Positions 44,099 through 53,056 are shown, counted from the stretch's first letter. The stretch is 64,000 nt of DNA from Acidobacteriota bacterium (GCA_021779935.1 JAJXZT010000048.1:140984-204983), one strand, 5' to 3'. The notes: generated by a model not told the origin, from the sequence alone. Program-made: numbers and translations.

Positions 44099-44865
44099 GT
44101 ACTCCTGCAATCACGGGCGTTCGTATTCTCGTTATCGATAGCAACGTATTTGTCGCCAAGCGGCTATGCGACGCTTTGAAGTTGGAAGGTTTCGACGTAA
44201 TACACGCAACGCAGGCGGCGTATGCGCTCACTATGCTTGAGTGGAATCCGCCGGCGGCGATTCTCTGTGCGACCACGATGAGAGAGATGGGCGCATTCGA
44301 TCTTCCGCGCATCGTCCACGGCGACGCCAAGACAGCCGGGATACCAATTCTTGCCATGGGCGATGGCGGCGATCAGGCGCTCATGGATGCGTTCCGCGCC
44401 GGTTGCGATGACTACATTGACCGGCGTCTGGGGCCGGAGAGCATCGCGGCGCATGTGCGAAGTTTTCTGCGTAGCCGTGCCGATGGTTTTCAACCGACAC
44501 AGATGCTGGGAAGCGAAGACACAGCACTGGAAGGCAGCCTCTCGCACCTTGACCTTCCTGGCGTCATTCAGATGTTGGGCCATTCGCGCCAGACAGGCGC
44601 GCTGTATGTGAATGCCGGTGATCTCGACGCGATCATATTCTTCGATCGCGGAGATGTGTCCCATGCCGAAAGCGGGGATTTTATCGGGGATGATGCCGTG
44701 GTGTACATCATCAAGGCATGCAATGAAATTGACCATGGCGTCTACAAATTTGTTCCGGGATACACCGCCACGACGCGCACCGTGCTGCGGTCGGTGACGG
44801 AACTGATGCTGGATGCTCTGCGCGAACTGGATGAAGAGGTTCACGACGGAGGACAACAACAATGA
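44095..44865 (+). CDS. pseudo-receiver fused to PATAN/DUF4388
   Basis: A 256-residue protein. Residues 9-125 have the receiver fold (ILVIDSNVFVAKRL), but the acceptor Asp is Ala (about 59, in AAILCATTM) and the Lys is Arg (DDYIDRRL), so it should not be phosphorylated. Residues about 140-250 form a DUF4388/PATAN domain (LEGSLSHLDLPGVIQMLGHSRQTGALYV, IIFFDRGDVSHAESG). PATAN proteins elsewhere (for example in cyanobacterial phototaxis) bind receiver proteins and pilus ATPases. It overlaps both neighbours by 4 bases. Confidence 0.85.
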   Translation: MSTPAITGVRILVIDSNVFVAKRLCDALKLEGFDVIHATQAAYALTMLEWNPPAAILCATTMREMGAFDLPRIVHGDAKTAGIPILAMGDGGDQALMDAFRAGCDDYIDRRLGPESIAAHVRSFLRSRADGFQPTQMLGSEDTALEGSLSHLDLPGVIQMLGHSRQTGALYVNAGDLDAIIFFDRGDVSHAESGDFIGDDAVVYIIKACNEIDHGVYKFVPGYTATTRTVLRSVTELMLDALRELDEEVHDGGQQQ

Positions 44866-45683
44866 GCGCAATGCCAGTCGTTTACTTTATCGATGACAGC
44901 GCCACCATGCGTGAAGTCATCAAGATTGCATTTCGTCGCGAAAATATCAACGTTGTAACCTGTCACGACGGGACGAGCGCAATCAACATGATGGAAGGGA
45001 ATCCGCCAGACGTGGTGATTACCGACCTTATTATGCCTGGCAAGGATGGCTACGAAGTTTGCCAGTACATCAAGCAGACCCCGAAATTCGCCCGGACTCC
45101 CGTCGTCTTGATGTCGGGCGTGGTCAACCGCTCCGTTGCGGAGAAGGCGTTCGCCGTTAAGGCTGACGAGTTGATTCGCAAGCCCTTTCAGCCGCAGGAT
45201 CTTATTACGCGCGTGCGGCACCTGTTGAATCCTCACGTGGAAGCGGAAGCGCCCGGCACGGCACCCGAAGCAAACGCGTCGGCCATCGCGCTCTCCAGCA
45301 TTTTTGCTACGCCAGCGCGCCCACAACGCAAGTCCATCGTGCCGATCAATGACGCACCGGCGGCGCAGCGTCCGGCAGTGCCGGCACTTGCAGCAACTGC
45401 GGCAGCCGCGATGAATCCACCCATCCCTGCACCGGCAGTCTCTATTCCCGGGGCACAGATTACGGGGGCAGCCTCGATCCCCGTTCCTCCATCCAACCCA
45501 CAGGGAAATGGCCGTGTACCCATGCCGCCCGGGGCGGGCATATCCACGGATGCTGGGCGGTTGCGTCTTGAACTTCTGAGACTGCAAAGCCAGGTAAAGA
45601 AACTGGAAGCTGAACTTCGAGCCGAGCGCGAATACACGCGCGCGCTTGAGGAGCACATCAAGACACTGCAAGAGACGGAATAA
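44862..45683 (+). CDS. receiver with Pro/Ala linker and coiled coil
   Basis: A 273-residue protein. The receiver (5-122) is complete: D11/D12, D55 in VITDLIMPGKDG, S in LMSGVV and K in LIRKPFQ. A low-complexity Ala/Pro-rich linker (about 125-225) is followed by a coiled coil (about 230-272; RLRLELLRLQSQVKKLEAELRA pattern in part) that would dimerise it. It is the last gene of the operon and probably an output or scaffold receiver. It is convergent with uvrB. Confidence 0.88.
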   Translation: MSAMPVVYFIDDSATMREVIKIAFRRENINVVTCHDGTSAINMMEGNPPDVVITDLIMPGKDGYEVCQYIKQTPKFARTPVVLMSGVVNRSVAEKAFAVKADELIRKPFQPQDLITRVRHLLNPHVEAEAPGTAPEANASAIALSSIFATPARPQRKSIVPINDAPAAQRPAVPALAATAAAAMNPPIPAPAVSIPGAQITGAASIPVPPSNPQGNGRVPMPPGAGISTDAGRLRLELLRLQSQVKKLEAELRAEREYTRALEEHIKTLQETE

Positions 45684-45745
45684 CCGCTGGCCGCGCATTC
45701 GCCAGCAAAGCGGGCGCTTGCTGTCCAGTCTGCCAACCACAGGCC

Positions 45746-47734
45746 CTAGGTAAACATGAATTCCTTCGTGCGCAGGTCGCGAATGGTGTCGCGCAATTTT
45801 GCTGCACGCTCGAACTCGAATCTCTTCGCCGCTTCTCGCATTTCATTTTCCAACCTTGCAATATGCGCGTCGAGTTCTTCCTGCGACTTGATATCGGGAA
45901 GTCCTTCAATCTCCGCGGATACCTCCGAGTAATCGGCTTCGACCATTTGCGCCAGCGACATATCCACGGGACGGAGAATGCTCTGCGGTGTGATGCCGTG
46001 CTCCTCGTTATAAGCCCGTTGAATGGCGCGACGCCGATTCGTCTCGTCGATTGCTTTGCGCATTGAGTCCGTCATGTTGTCGGCGTAAAGAATGGCGCGG
46101 CCCTCAACGTGCCTGGCAGCACGGCCAACGGTTTGAATCAGAGATCCGGCCGACCGCAGAAATCCCTCTTTGTCGGCATCGAGAATGGCTACCAGCGAAA
46201 CTTCCGGAAGATCAAGGCCTTCGCGTAAAAGATTGATACCTATCAATACGTCGAATTCGCCCCTCCGCAGATCGCGGAGTATCTTAATGCGCTCGAGCGT
46301 CTCGATCTCCGAATGCATATAGCGGCAGCGAACACCCACCTCGCTGTAGTATTCCGCCAGGTCTTCCGCCATGCGCTTGGTCAAAGTCGTGACAAGCACG
46401 CGTTGCCCATTCTCCGTGCGCTTGCGAATTTCATGCAGAAGGTCGTCAATTTGTCCGCGCACGGGACGCACTTCCACCTCGGGATCGACGAGGCCGGTGG
46501 GACGAATGATCTGCTCTACAACCACGCCAGCGGCCTTCGTCAGCTCGTAGGGACCGGGAGTGGCGGAGACGTAGATCGCCTGATTTACGCGGTTTTCGAA
46601 TTCTTCAAATTGCAGCGGACGATTATCGAGCGCACTTGGGAGTCGGAAGCCGAACTCAATCAGGTTCTGTTTTCGCGAACGGTCGCCGTGCCACATACCG
46701 TGCAACTGCGGAACAGTCTGGTGCGATTCATCGATGAATAAAAGGAAGTCGCGCGGCACGTAATCAAGCAGCGTGGGTGGCGGTTCACCGGGAAGACGGC
46801 CAGTGAAGTGCCGAGAATAGTTTTCGATGCCGTGACAATAGCCCATCTCCTTGATCATCTCGAGGTCGAATCGAGTGCGCTGGTGAATGCGTTGCGACTC
46901 GACAAGACGACCCTGTTTTTCCAGCTCCGCTTCCCACCACTTCAGTTCTTCGAGAATCGAATCCACTGCGTGCGACTTTGTCTCGGGCTTCATGACGTAG
47001 TGCGTCTTCGGGTAGATAGGAAGGCGCGCGTACTTTTGTTTTACGGTGCTGAAGAGCGGATCGATTTGCGAGAGCGATTCGATTTCGTCGCCGAACATTT
47101 CAATGCGATATGCATTGTCGTCGTAGGTGGGGAAGACCTCGATGACATCGCCACGAACGCGAAAGGTTCCACGCTTGAAGTCAGTGTCGGTGCGCTCGTA
47201 CAGAATCTCAACGAGTTTGCGGGTGATGTCGTGGCGTTTAATTTTTTGGCCTTTTTCGAGGAAGAGGAGCATGCCGTAATAGGCCTCGGGGGAGCCGAGG
47301 CCGTAGATGCAACTGACCGAGGCGACGATGATGCAGTCGCGTCTTTCGAACAAGGATTTGGTGGCGGCGAGGCGAAGTTTGTCGAGTTCGTCGTTGACGG
47401 TGGCTTCTTTTTCGATATAGACGTCGGAGGCCGGAATGTAGGCTTCGGGCTGGTAGTAATCGTAGTAAGAAACGAAATATTCGACGGCGTTATTGGGGAA
47501 AAAATTCTTGAATTCGTGGTAGAGCTGGGCGGCAAGAGTCTTGTTATGAGCCAGTATTAATGCGGGTCTGTCGAGCTGCTCGATGATCTTGGCCATGGTG
47601 AATGTCTTGCCGGAGCCGGTGACGCCGAGCAGGACCTGATGCTTCTCGCCTTCGAGGAGGCCGCGGCATAGCTGACGTATGGCATTTGCCTGGTCTCCCT
47701 CGGGTTTGTAAGTGCTATGAACCTTGAACTGCAT
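45746..47734 (-). CDS. uvrB: excinuclease ABC subunit B
   Basis: UvrB verifies damage and positions UvrC in nucleotide-excision repair. The 662-residue protein has the family length. Walker [15 protein letters not shown] (about 35-48), the beta-hairpin [12 protein letters not shown] (about 91-102), helicase motifs [50 protein letters not shown] and TVGRAARH, and the C-terminal UVR motif (about 625-660; [22 protein letters not shown]) are all present. It is monocistronic. The + strand base composition changes within this gene, near 47.0 kb. Confidence 0.97.
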   Translation of the reverse strand: MQFKVHSTYKPEGDQANAIRQLCRGLLEGEKHQVLLGVTGSGKTFTMAKIIEQLDRPALILAHNKTLAAQLYHEFKNFFPNNAVEYFVSYYDYYQPEAYIPASDVYIEKEATVNDELDKLRLAATKSLFERRDCIIVASVSCIYGLGSPEAYYGMLLFLEKGQKIKRHDITRKLVEILYERTDTDFKRGTFRVRGDVIEVFPTYDDNAYRIEMFGDEIESLSQIDPLFSTVKQKYARLPIYPKTHYVMKPETKSHAVDSILEELKWWEAELEKQGRLVESQRIHQRTRFDLEMIKEMGYCHGIENYSRHFTGRLPGEPPPTLLDYVPRDFLLFIDESHQTVPQLHGMWHGDRSRKQNLIEFGFRLPSALDNRPLQFEEFENRVNQAIYVSATPGPYELTKAAGVVVEQIIRPTGLVDPEVEVRPVRGQIDDLLHEIRKRTENGQRVLVTTLTKRMAEDLAEYYSEVGVRCRYMHSEIETLERIKILRDLRRGEFDVLIGINLLREGLDLPEVSLVAILDADKEGFLRSAGSLIQTVGRAARHVEGRAILYADNMTDSMRKAIDETNRRRAIQRAYNEEHGITPQSILRPVDMSLAQMVEADYSEVSAEIEGLPDIKSQEELDAHIARLENEMREAAKRFEFERAAKLRDTIRDLRTKEFMFT

Positions 47735-47898
47735 GACTCCACACCCTTACAGAAATGAATTTGGAGCGATAGGTATCTCTCGATTATAACGCGCAAAAAC
47801 GAGTCGAAAGTGGGAGGTTTATAGAAGGGTAAAGAGTGACAGAAAGGTAACAGAAGCTATGTACTGAACGGTCACTGGGGTGTGCCCGGGGAGTACCT

Positions 47899-47934
47899 AA
47901 AAAAGTGAAGACCCCGGACGAGCAGGCCGGGGTC
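47899..47934 (-). terminator. terminator after the NfnB-like gene
   Basis: GACCCCGG (47910-47917) and CCGGGGTC (47927-47934) form a perfect 8-pair stem with a 9-base loop. Read leftward it is followed by TTCACTTTTTTAGG. The rest of the 215-base gap to uvrB holds only its promoter region. Confidence 0.8.
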
Positions 47935-47950
47935 GGGAAAACGGTGGTTT

Positions 47951-49426
47951 CTAGGAGTGAGTGGTTGTCTCGGCGGCGGGGATGGAGGTTTCCCAGACGC
48001 CGGTGGTGAGGTACTGATGAACGGAAGCGGCGGCACGGCGTCCAGCACCCATGGCAAGAATGACGGTGGCTCCGCCGGTGACGATGTCTCCACCGGCGAA
48101 GACGCCGGGCTTGGAGGTGCGCTGTGTGTTGGGGTCGGCCTGAATGTACTTCCACTTGTTGGTGGCAAGGTCAGGCGTGGTGGACTGGATGAGCGGATTG
48201 GCGGAGGTGCCGACGGCGATGATGGCAAGGTCGCAATCCATGAGGTACTCGGAGCCCTTGATGGGAACGGGGCGGCGGCGTCCGGAGGCGTCGGGTTCGC
48301 CGAGTTCCATCTTCTGGCAGCGCGCCTGACGGAGCCAGCCCTTCTCGTCGCCGATGAACTCGACGGGAGCGGTGAGCATGGTGAAGACGATGCCTTCCTC
48401 CTTGGCGTGCTTGACTTCTTCGAGTCGGGCGGGCATTTCGGCTTCGGTGCGGCGATAGACGATGGTGGCCGACTTTGCACCGAGACGCTTGGAGGTACGA
48501 ACGGCGTCCATGGCGGTGTTGCCGCTGCCGACGACGATGACGTTGCGATCGCGGCAGTCGTACACGGGTTCGTCGAACTCGGGGAAGCGATAGGCGCGCA
48601 TCAGGTTGTTGCGGGTGAGGAACTCGTTGGCGGAGTAAACGCCATTGAGGTGCTCACCGGGGACGTTGAGGAACTGCGGCAGTCCGGCGCCGGTAGCGAC
48701 GAAGACGGCGTCGTAGCCTTCTTCCTGCATCAATTCATCGATGGTGACGGTCTTGCCGACGACGACGTCGGTTTCGAACTCGACGCCCATCTTGCGCATG
48801 TTGTCGATTTCCTGGCGGACGATGTCCTTGGGGAGCCGGAATTCGGGGATGCCGTAGACCAGCACGCCACCGAGTTCGTGGAGCGCCTCGAAGACGCGGA
48901 CGCGATGGCCCTTCTGAATAAGGTCGCCGGCGCAGGTGAGGCCGGCGGGACCGCTGCCGACGATGGCAACCTTCTTGCCTGTCGGGGGCGCGATCGCCGG
49001 GAGGCCGAGCTTGCCGGATTTCTGCTCGTAGTCGGCGACGAAACGCTCAAGGTGTCCGATGGCGAGCGAGTCGCCTTTCTTGCCGAGAACGCATCCGCCC
49101 TCGCACTGCTCTTCCTGCGGGCAGACGCGGCCGGTGACGGCGGGGAGGACATTGTCTTCACGAATCTTGGCGGCGGCGCCGAGGTAGTCGCCGGCAAGGA
49201 TGAGGTCGATGAACTCGCGCACCTTCACGCCGACAGGACATTCATGCATGCAAGTGGGCTTGGCGCAGGCGATGCAACGCAGGGCTTCCTGCTTGGCAAG
49301 CTCGGACTGGAAGCCGAGGTTGACTTCGAGGAAGTCGTGGTTGCGAACATCGGCGGGGCGCTCCGGCATGTGTTGCCGGAGAATCTTCATGCGTTCCTTG
49401 TTCGGCAGGGGATTGTTATTTGGCAT
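47951..49426 (-). CDS. NfnB/SudA/GltD-type flavin oxidoreductase
   Basis: A 491-residue FAD/NADPH oxidoreductase of the glutamate synthase small-subunit family. ATG 49426 has GGAGG upstream; the longer frame is a shadow of the next gene. The N-terminal Fe-S region has CIACAKPTCMHECP (about 49-62) and CPQEEQCEGGC (about 101-111). The first nucleotide fold is GKKVAIVGSGPAGLTCAGDL, the second is VIVVGSGNTAMDAVR, and the C-terminal FAD contact is GVFAGGDIVTGGATVILAMGAGRRAA. Paired with the NfnA-like gene upstream, it most resembles NfnB/SudA of electron-bifurcating NADH-ferredoxin:NADP reductase or sulfide dehydrogenase. Without a glutamate synthase large subunit nearby, GltD is less likely. Confidence 0.9.
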   Translation of the reverse strand: MPNNNPLPNKERMKILRQHMPERPADVRNHDFLEVNLGFQSELAKQEALRCIACAKPTCMHECPVGVKVREFIDLILAGDYLGAAAKIREDNVLPAVTGRVCPQEEQCEGGCVLGKKGDSLAIGHLERFVADYEQKSGKLGLPAIAPPTGKKVAIVGSGPAGLTCAGDLIQKGHRVRVFEALHELGGVLVYGIPEFRLPKDIVRQEIDNMRKMGVEFETDVVVGKTVTIDELMQEEGYDAVFVATGAGLPQFLNVPGEHLNGVYSANEFLTRNNLMRAYRFPEFDEPVYDCRDRNVIVVGSGNTAMDAVRTSKRLGAKSATIVYRRTEAEMPARLEEVKHAKEEGIVFTMLTAPVEFIGDEKGWLRQARCQKMELGEPDASGRRRPVPIKGSEYLMDCDLAIIAVGTSANPLIQSTTPDLATNKWKYIQADPNTQRTSKPGVFAGGDIVTGGATVILAMGAGRRAAASVHQYLTTGVWETSIPAAETTTHS

Positions 49427-50333
49427 GGGGTCCTCCGGGAACCACGGCGGCGTGTTCTTCCAGTTCGCGCAGCTTGCAGGATTCGCGAACGAGCGCGAGT
49501 TCACGTTCCGGGTTGGCGAGGAAATCATCCAGCGACTTATGTTCGGCGTCGCGATACATGCTGTTGCGCTGGACAAGAACGTCGAAGTTGACCTGATCGG
49601 CCTCGAACTCGGGGCCATCGACACAGGCGAACTGGCTATGGTTGCCGACGAGAACACGGCAACCGCCGCACATGCCGGTGCCATCGACCATGATGGAGTT
49701 GAGACTGACGACGGTGCGGATGCCGCGGGTCTTCGTAATATCGGCAACGGCACGCATCATGGGAATGGGGCCGACGGCAAGGACGAAATCGATCTTTCGT
49801 CCGGAGTCGAGCAACTGAAGAAGCTTGTGGGTGACAAGACCCTTTTCGAGATAGCTGCCATCGTCGGTGAGGATGTAGGGTTCGTCGGAGATGGCGCGAA
49901 TCTCGTCTTCAAGGACAACGAGATCCTGGCGGCGCGCGCCTTCAATAAAGATGACGTGGTTGCCGGCCTGCTTGAGCGCCTTGGTGGTGGGGATGGCCAT
50001 GGCGGTGCCAACGCTGCCGGCAATGATGGCGACAGTGCCGAAGTTCTTGATCTCCGAGGGCTTGCCGAGCGGACCGACGACATCAAGCAGGGAGTCACCG
50101 GGTTCGAGCAGGTTGAGCAGATGGGTGGTTTTGCCGACAGACTGGACACAGATGGTAATGGTGCCGGCCTGCGGGTCGACAGCCTTGATGGTGAGTGGAA
50201 TCCGCTCGCCGCGATCATAAAGACGAAGAATGACGAACTGTCCCGGCTGGTACTTGTGGGAAATTCGCGGCGCTTCAATGACGAATTGCTTGATTCCGGT
50301 TGCGAGCTGACGAGTGCTTAGAATCTTGAACAT
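49416..50333 (-). CDS. NfnA/SudB-type ferredoxin-NADP reductase subunit
   Basis: A 305-residue FAD/NAD-binding, dihydroorotate dehydrogenase electron-transfer-type protein starting at ATG 50333 (24 residues shorter than the longest frame). FAD site RIPLTIKAVD (about 45), NAD site FGTVAIIAGSVGTAM (about 100-114), and a [2Fe-2S] site with MCGGC (about 222-226), FAC and VDGPEF. Its 3' end overlaps the NfnB-like gene by 11 bases. The pair is the standard NfnAB arrangement that links NADH, NADPH and ferredoxin pools; bifurcation is inferred from homology only. Confidence 0.88.
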   Translation of the reverse strand: MFKILSTRQLATGIKQFVIEAPRISHKYQPGQFVILRLYDRGERIPLTIKAVDPQAGTITICVQSVGKTTHLLNLLEPGDSLLDVVGPLGKPSEIKNFGTVAIIAGSVGTAMAIPTTKALKQAGNHVIFIEGARRQDLVVLEDEIRAISDEPYILTDDGSYLEKGLVTHKLLQLLDSGRKIDFVLAVGPIPMMRAVADITKTRGIRTVVSLNSIMVDGTGMCGGCRVLVGNHSQFACVDGPEFEADQVNFDVLVQRNSMYRDAEHKSLDDFLANPERELALVRESCKLRELEEHAAVVPGGPHAK

Positions 50334-50436
50334 GGCTATGCCCGACCCCTTATAGAACCTTCCAGTGTCCAATGTGCGTGGGCCGGTGATCTGTGATTTC
50401 AATCACGTGGAGGAGTGAGGGGTGAACTAGGGGGGA

Positions 50437-50470
50437 AGCTGCTGAGCTGCTGAGCTACTAAGCTGCTGAG
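50437..50470 (+). repeat. GCTGCTGA-word repeat, copy 1
   Basis: Tandem words of the form AGCTGCTG / AGCTACTA / AGCTGCTGAG. Similar blocks are at 59390-59423 and 60858-60916, always next to a hairpin repeat copy. Confidence 0.75.
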
Positions 50471-50532
50471 CCAGGAATGGCGGGAGTTTCGAGTTTCCAG
50501 TTTCGAGTTTCGAGAAAGAGCAAAAGCAAAGA

Positions 50533-50573
50533 CCCCACCCTGTCGCGAAAGGCGCGCGACAAGGGGAGAGCAC
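50533..50573 (+). repeat. CCCCACCCTGTCGC hairpin repeat, copy 1
   Basis: Left arm CCCCACCCTGTCGC, variable loop, right arm GCGACAAGGGGAGAGCAC. Stem TGTCGC/GCGACA extended by CCC/GGG. The right arm is slightly diverged here. Confidence 0.85.
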
Positions 50574-50615
50574 GAAGAGCACAGTCGCGAGTCACGAGTC
50601 ACGAACGGCAAACAA

Positions 50616-50649
50616 CCCTATCGTTCGCTACGCTCAGGATGGGCACCCG
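50616..50649 (+). repeat. GCTCAGGATGGGCACCC element, copy 1
   Basis: CCCTATCGTTCGCTACGC then TCAGGATGGGCACCC. A second copy is at 59488-59521, also beside a hairpin repeat. Confidence 0.65.
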
Positions 50650-50874
50650 AAAGAGGTTTCAAAGGTTTCGGAAGCTTCGGAGGTTTCGAAAGGCAAAGGC
50701 CAGCCGCGGATAAGCACGGATTTGCACGGATGGAGAAAAAGCGGCCGCGGATCGGGCGGATGAGGCACCATCAAGTCCACGGCGACGCGGGTACAACGTC
50801 TTGATCATCTACAGCCACCAGCCTCGCGGGCTTGCGCGGGGGAACTGAGGGTGCCCTTGAGGAGAAGGGGCCGA

Positions 50875-51699
50875 TTAGTTTTTCCAAGGAATTGCATCCA
50901 TTGACACGCCCATCGCCTCTAGCATTCCGGATGGCAGCCTTTCCATAGCGCTGCGGAACTCATGTGCGAACCACGCCCATTTCGAATACTCGGTTAGCTT
51001 TTCATTCTCTTCTAGGTCCTTAAGGTTGTCGGTAGTCAGTCGGACGATGCGCTCGAACCGTTTCTTAATGTAGTCGTTCGATTTCTCTCCCGGCGGAACC
51101 GAGAAAAATACCAGATTCCAAAAATAGTCGAAGTAGTACAATCCGTCATTGCCCTTGCGAATAGCGAGGTCATTCAATCTCAACCACTCCTCGCGGCGGC
51201 AAACGTTCGATGATAAGACCACCCGTGGATAGATAGATGTCCGGGACTCAATGCGGTAGGCCTCCACAAGTGCTTCGCCAAAAATGACCCCGCCGGCATG
51301 ATAGAGCTTGCCGATTGTGGCGCCGCCTCGAATTAGAAATCCGATAGAGAGCGCCGCACCTGCGATCCGGGCTAGTAACACGTTGAAACTGTGGAGAACT
51401 GATATTGCGGTTAGGGACTCATTAAATTTGGCGTTCTCAGATATCTGGTTGAGAGGATAACTGATCACAATGTGATCAGAGAACGTGCTGACCTCCGGCC
51501 TTATGTAATGCCTAGTACCAGTTTGTTCTGGCCCTGACTGAAGGGCAAACTCGCCGCGAAGCGCCGCAAGAGACACCAGAAACCGCAAGACCTCGTTTCT
51601 GGAAACTTCATTGGTCCCGGTGCTAATTTCACTAGATCCGAGCAAGTCAACAAACGCGGTAAAGTGCTCCTCGTATTTCGGCTCATTGATTTCGTTCAT
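50875..51699 (-). CDS. divergent class III nucleotidyl-cyclase-like protein
   Basis: A 274-residue protein starting at ATG 51699 (AAGGA upstream). It lacks a database-style domain I can name with certainty, but motifs fall in the order of the class III cyclase fold: FTAFVDLLGSSE with D18 (first metal Asp), VSTFSDHIVISYP with D75 (second metal Asp position), and FLIRGGATIGKLYHAGGVIFGEALVEAY (R124 onward in two blocks) followed by R-I-E-S, like the R-x-G-I-x-x-G and N-x-A-x-R-L-E elements. The C-terminal third is helical and unassigned. No membrane segment. Base composition is less G-skewed than its neighbours. The adjacent gene encodes two membrane helices. Catalytic activity is unproven. Confidence 0.7.
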   Translation of the reverse strand: MNEINEPKYEEHFTAFVDLLGSSEISTGTNEVSRNEVLRFLVSLAALRGEFALQSGPEQTGTRHYIRPEVSTFSDHIVISYPLNQISENAKFNESLTAISVLHSFNVLLARIAGAALSIGFLIRGGATIGKLYHAGGVIFGEALVEAYRIESRTSIYPRVVLSSNVCRREEWLRLNDLAIRKGNDGLYYFDYFWNLVFFSVPPGEKSNDYIKKRFERIVRLTTDNLKDLEENEKLTEYSKWAWFAHEFRSAMERLPSGMLEAMGVSMDAIPWKN

Positions 51700-51781
51700 A
51701 CAAACCAATCCTTTTTTGCAGGCGATAGCTAGCCCCGAGTCTCGGTTAACTCCTCCCGCTCACCGCGTGCCTAGGCCATCT

Positions 51782-51828
51782 TCCTTTACACTCCTGCGCG
51801 AGCGAAGCGAGCGCAGGAGTGTAAAGGA
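51782..51828. repeat. perfect 18-bp-arm palindrome between accessory genes
   Basis: TCCTTTACACTCCTGCGC (51782-51799) and its exact reverse complement (51811-51828) flank an 11-base loop GAGCGAAGCGA. Both arms are without mismatch. It lies between the two accessory genes. There is no T-run of note, so it is more like a palindromic mobile or REP-type unit than a simple terminator, although it could also stop transcription. Confidence 0.9.
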
Positions 51829-51890
51829 TGTCCCGAAGTGTTGTAAAGCATGTCATGGAACTGCCAGTGGCTGTCGGTCTGCACGGGGTT

Positions 51891-52691
51891 TCAATGGTTC
51901 TTCTGCCGGACAGGTGTAGGAGGGTTCCCGGTGTCGGGACTCACATCCTCAAACGGAACAGTTCCTCTAGTGGGAACAAGTACATCTTGCTCCATTTGTC
52001 CTGCCATCATACTGCCCTTTTTGCCTACAAACTTATCCCACGCAGCGTTGATCTTTCTGCAACTCTCGGACATCGGCAGCACGGGGGAGTTGATCAAGAT
52101 CACGGAGGGTGGCGAGAAACGGATTTTCAAGGTTTCGTCCGTGCAGTTGTCGAGTGAGCGAGACGTGGCCAGAATCCCAGTATTGTCCCAACTAACCGGC
52201 TTGAAATCTTGAATAAAGACCTGCTCACCACGGACAAACGGGCTCGTGCTGTCAATTTCGAGGCACTCGTACTCGCGGAACGAGCACAGAATGGTCACAA
52301 CTTCCGCGTCGCCTTGGAAAGCGGCGTCATTTACCGGAACGAACCTCCCCTGAATCCAGAACACAGTCTTAGGGTTGGTGTCGGAGCCCACCCAAACGAG
52401 CGGTCCGGAATTGTTCTTTTGAGTTCGGCTGAGAGCTGTGGCCGGTAACGTTTGGACATTGGTTGGCCGCGCTGTGTCTGAATTCTTCGTCTGCGCCCAA
52501 ACAACTGCTTCCGGATTGCGCTGAAGAAGCAGCCCCACACTCAGTGAAACCGTGCAGCCGATGAACATCCAGCCCAAGGCGAATAGCAGCATGCGCCGCC
52601 TTCGTCCCTCGGGACTTCGGATGATGGTCCCCACGGCCAAAGTTATTGCTATCGCCGTGATGATTCCACCGCTCACGATGTATCCATCCAT
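51891..52691 (-). CDS. protein with two N-terminal membrane helices, unknown
   Basis: A 266-residue protein starting at ATG 52691 with GGAGGAG 5 bases upstream. Membrane helices at about 4-24 and 34-55 enclose a short basic loop (SPEGRRRRM). The remaining about 210 residues are soluble, with a beta-rich central part (VFWIQGRFVPVND, VTILCSFREYECLEI, three Cys) and a polar Pro/Thr-rich C-terminus. I recognise no family. Topology could place the soluble part in the cytoplasm. It precedes the cyclase-like gene on the same strand with a 191-base gap, so co-expression is possible. Confidence 0.65.
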   Translation of the reverse strand: MDGYIVSGGIITAIAITLAVGTIIRSPEGRRRRMLLFALGWMFIGCTVSLSVGLLLQRNPEAVVWAQTKNSDTARPTNVQTLPATALSRTQKNNSGPLVWVGSDTNPKTVFWIQGRFVPVNDAAFQGDAEVVTILCSFREYECLEIDSTSPFVRGEQVFIQDFKPVSWDNTGILATSRSLDNCTDETLKIRFSPPSVILINSPVLPMSESCRKINAAWDKFVGKKGSMMAGQMEQDVLVPTRGTVPFEDVSPDTGNPPTPVRQKNH

Positions 52692-52883
52692 GTCGCTCCT
52701 CCGGAAGGGCCGATTCTTATCCAGACAACGTCAAAGATCAATCGAAATGTGATACGAAGGGCCGGGGTCCACAACGATGAACTGTGTCCACCGCGATTCA
52801 ATCTTGACGGGCCGATTGTGGCGGTGGCGTGATGAGGGAATCTGTACCGAAAAAAGCTAGGCTGGCGCGTATGTACAAAAAGA

Positions 52884-52939
52884 CCCCACCCTGTCGCGAA
52901 CGGAACGCGACAAGGATAGGGGGCGAAGAGATAGGGCAC
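52884..52939 (+). repeat. hairpin repeat, copy 2 (with insertion)
   Basis: CCCCACCCTGTCGC, loop GAACGGAAC, GCGACAAGGATAGG, then about 13 extra bases before AGGGCAC. Confidence 0.75.
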
Positions 52940-53014
52940 GACGAGAACAGTCGCGAGTCACGAGACACGAGTCACGAGAGAAGAGCGGGCGCGGATGAGA
53001 GACGGGTCGCACAT

Positions 53015-53056
53015 GTTCCCACGTTATCGTCCAACAACGGGACGCGAACGTGGGGC
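53015..53056 (+). repeat. CCCACGTTATCG / GTGGGGCAC repeat, copy 1
   Basis: TTCCCACGTTATCG ... CGCGAACGTGGGGCAC; arms CCCACGTT and AACGTGGG pair perfectly. Copy 2 is at 56922-56966. The overall design resembles the CCCCACCC hairpin but the sequence differs. Confidence 0.75.

Larger units (their letters stand above)
50334..50874. other. 541-bp gene-free repeat mosaic
   Basis: No gene is supported. In order it contains an AGCTGCTGAGCTGCTGAG-type repeat (50437-50470), GTTTCGAGTTTC-type repeats (about 50485-50517), a hairpin repeat copy (50533-50573), GTCGCGAGTCACGAGTCACGA (two parts, 50584-50604), an inverted CCC...GGGCACCC element (50616-50649) and GCCGCGGAT/GCACGGAT words (50702-50765). All recur further right in the window. 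Confidence 0.75.

Noticed and set aside
47951..49426. Naming the oxidoreductase GltD (glutamate synthase small subunit)
   Set aside because: There is no large-subunit gene nearby, and an NfnA/SudB-type partner overlaps it.
47957..49591. A 544-residue open frame on the + strand opposite the NfnB-like gene
   Set aside because: It mirrors a well-conserved oxidoreductase and is low-complexity (Gly/Val/Asp/Glu), as expected of an antisense frame in GC-rich codons.
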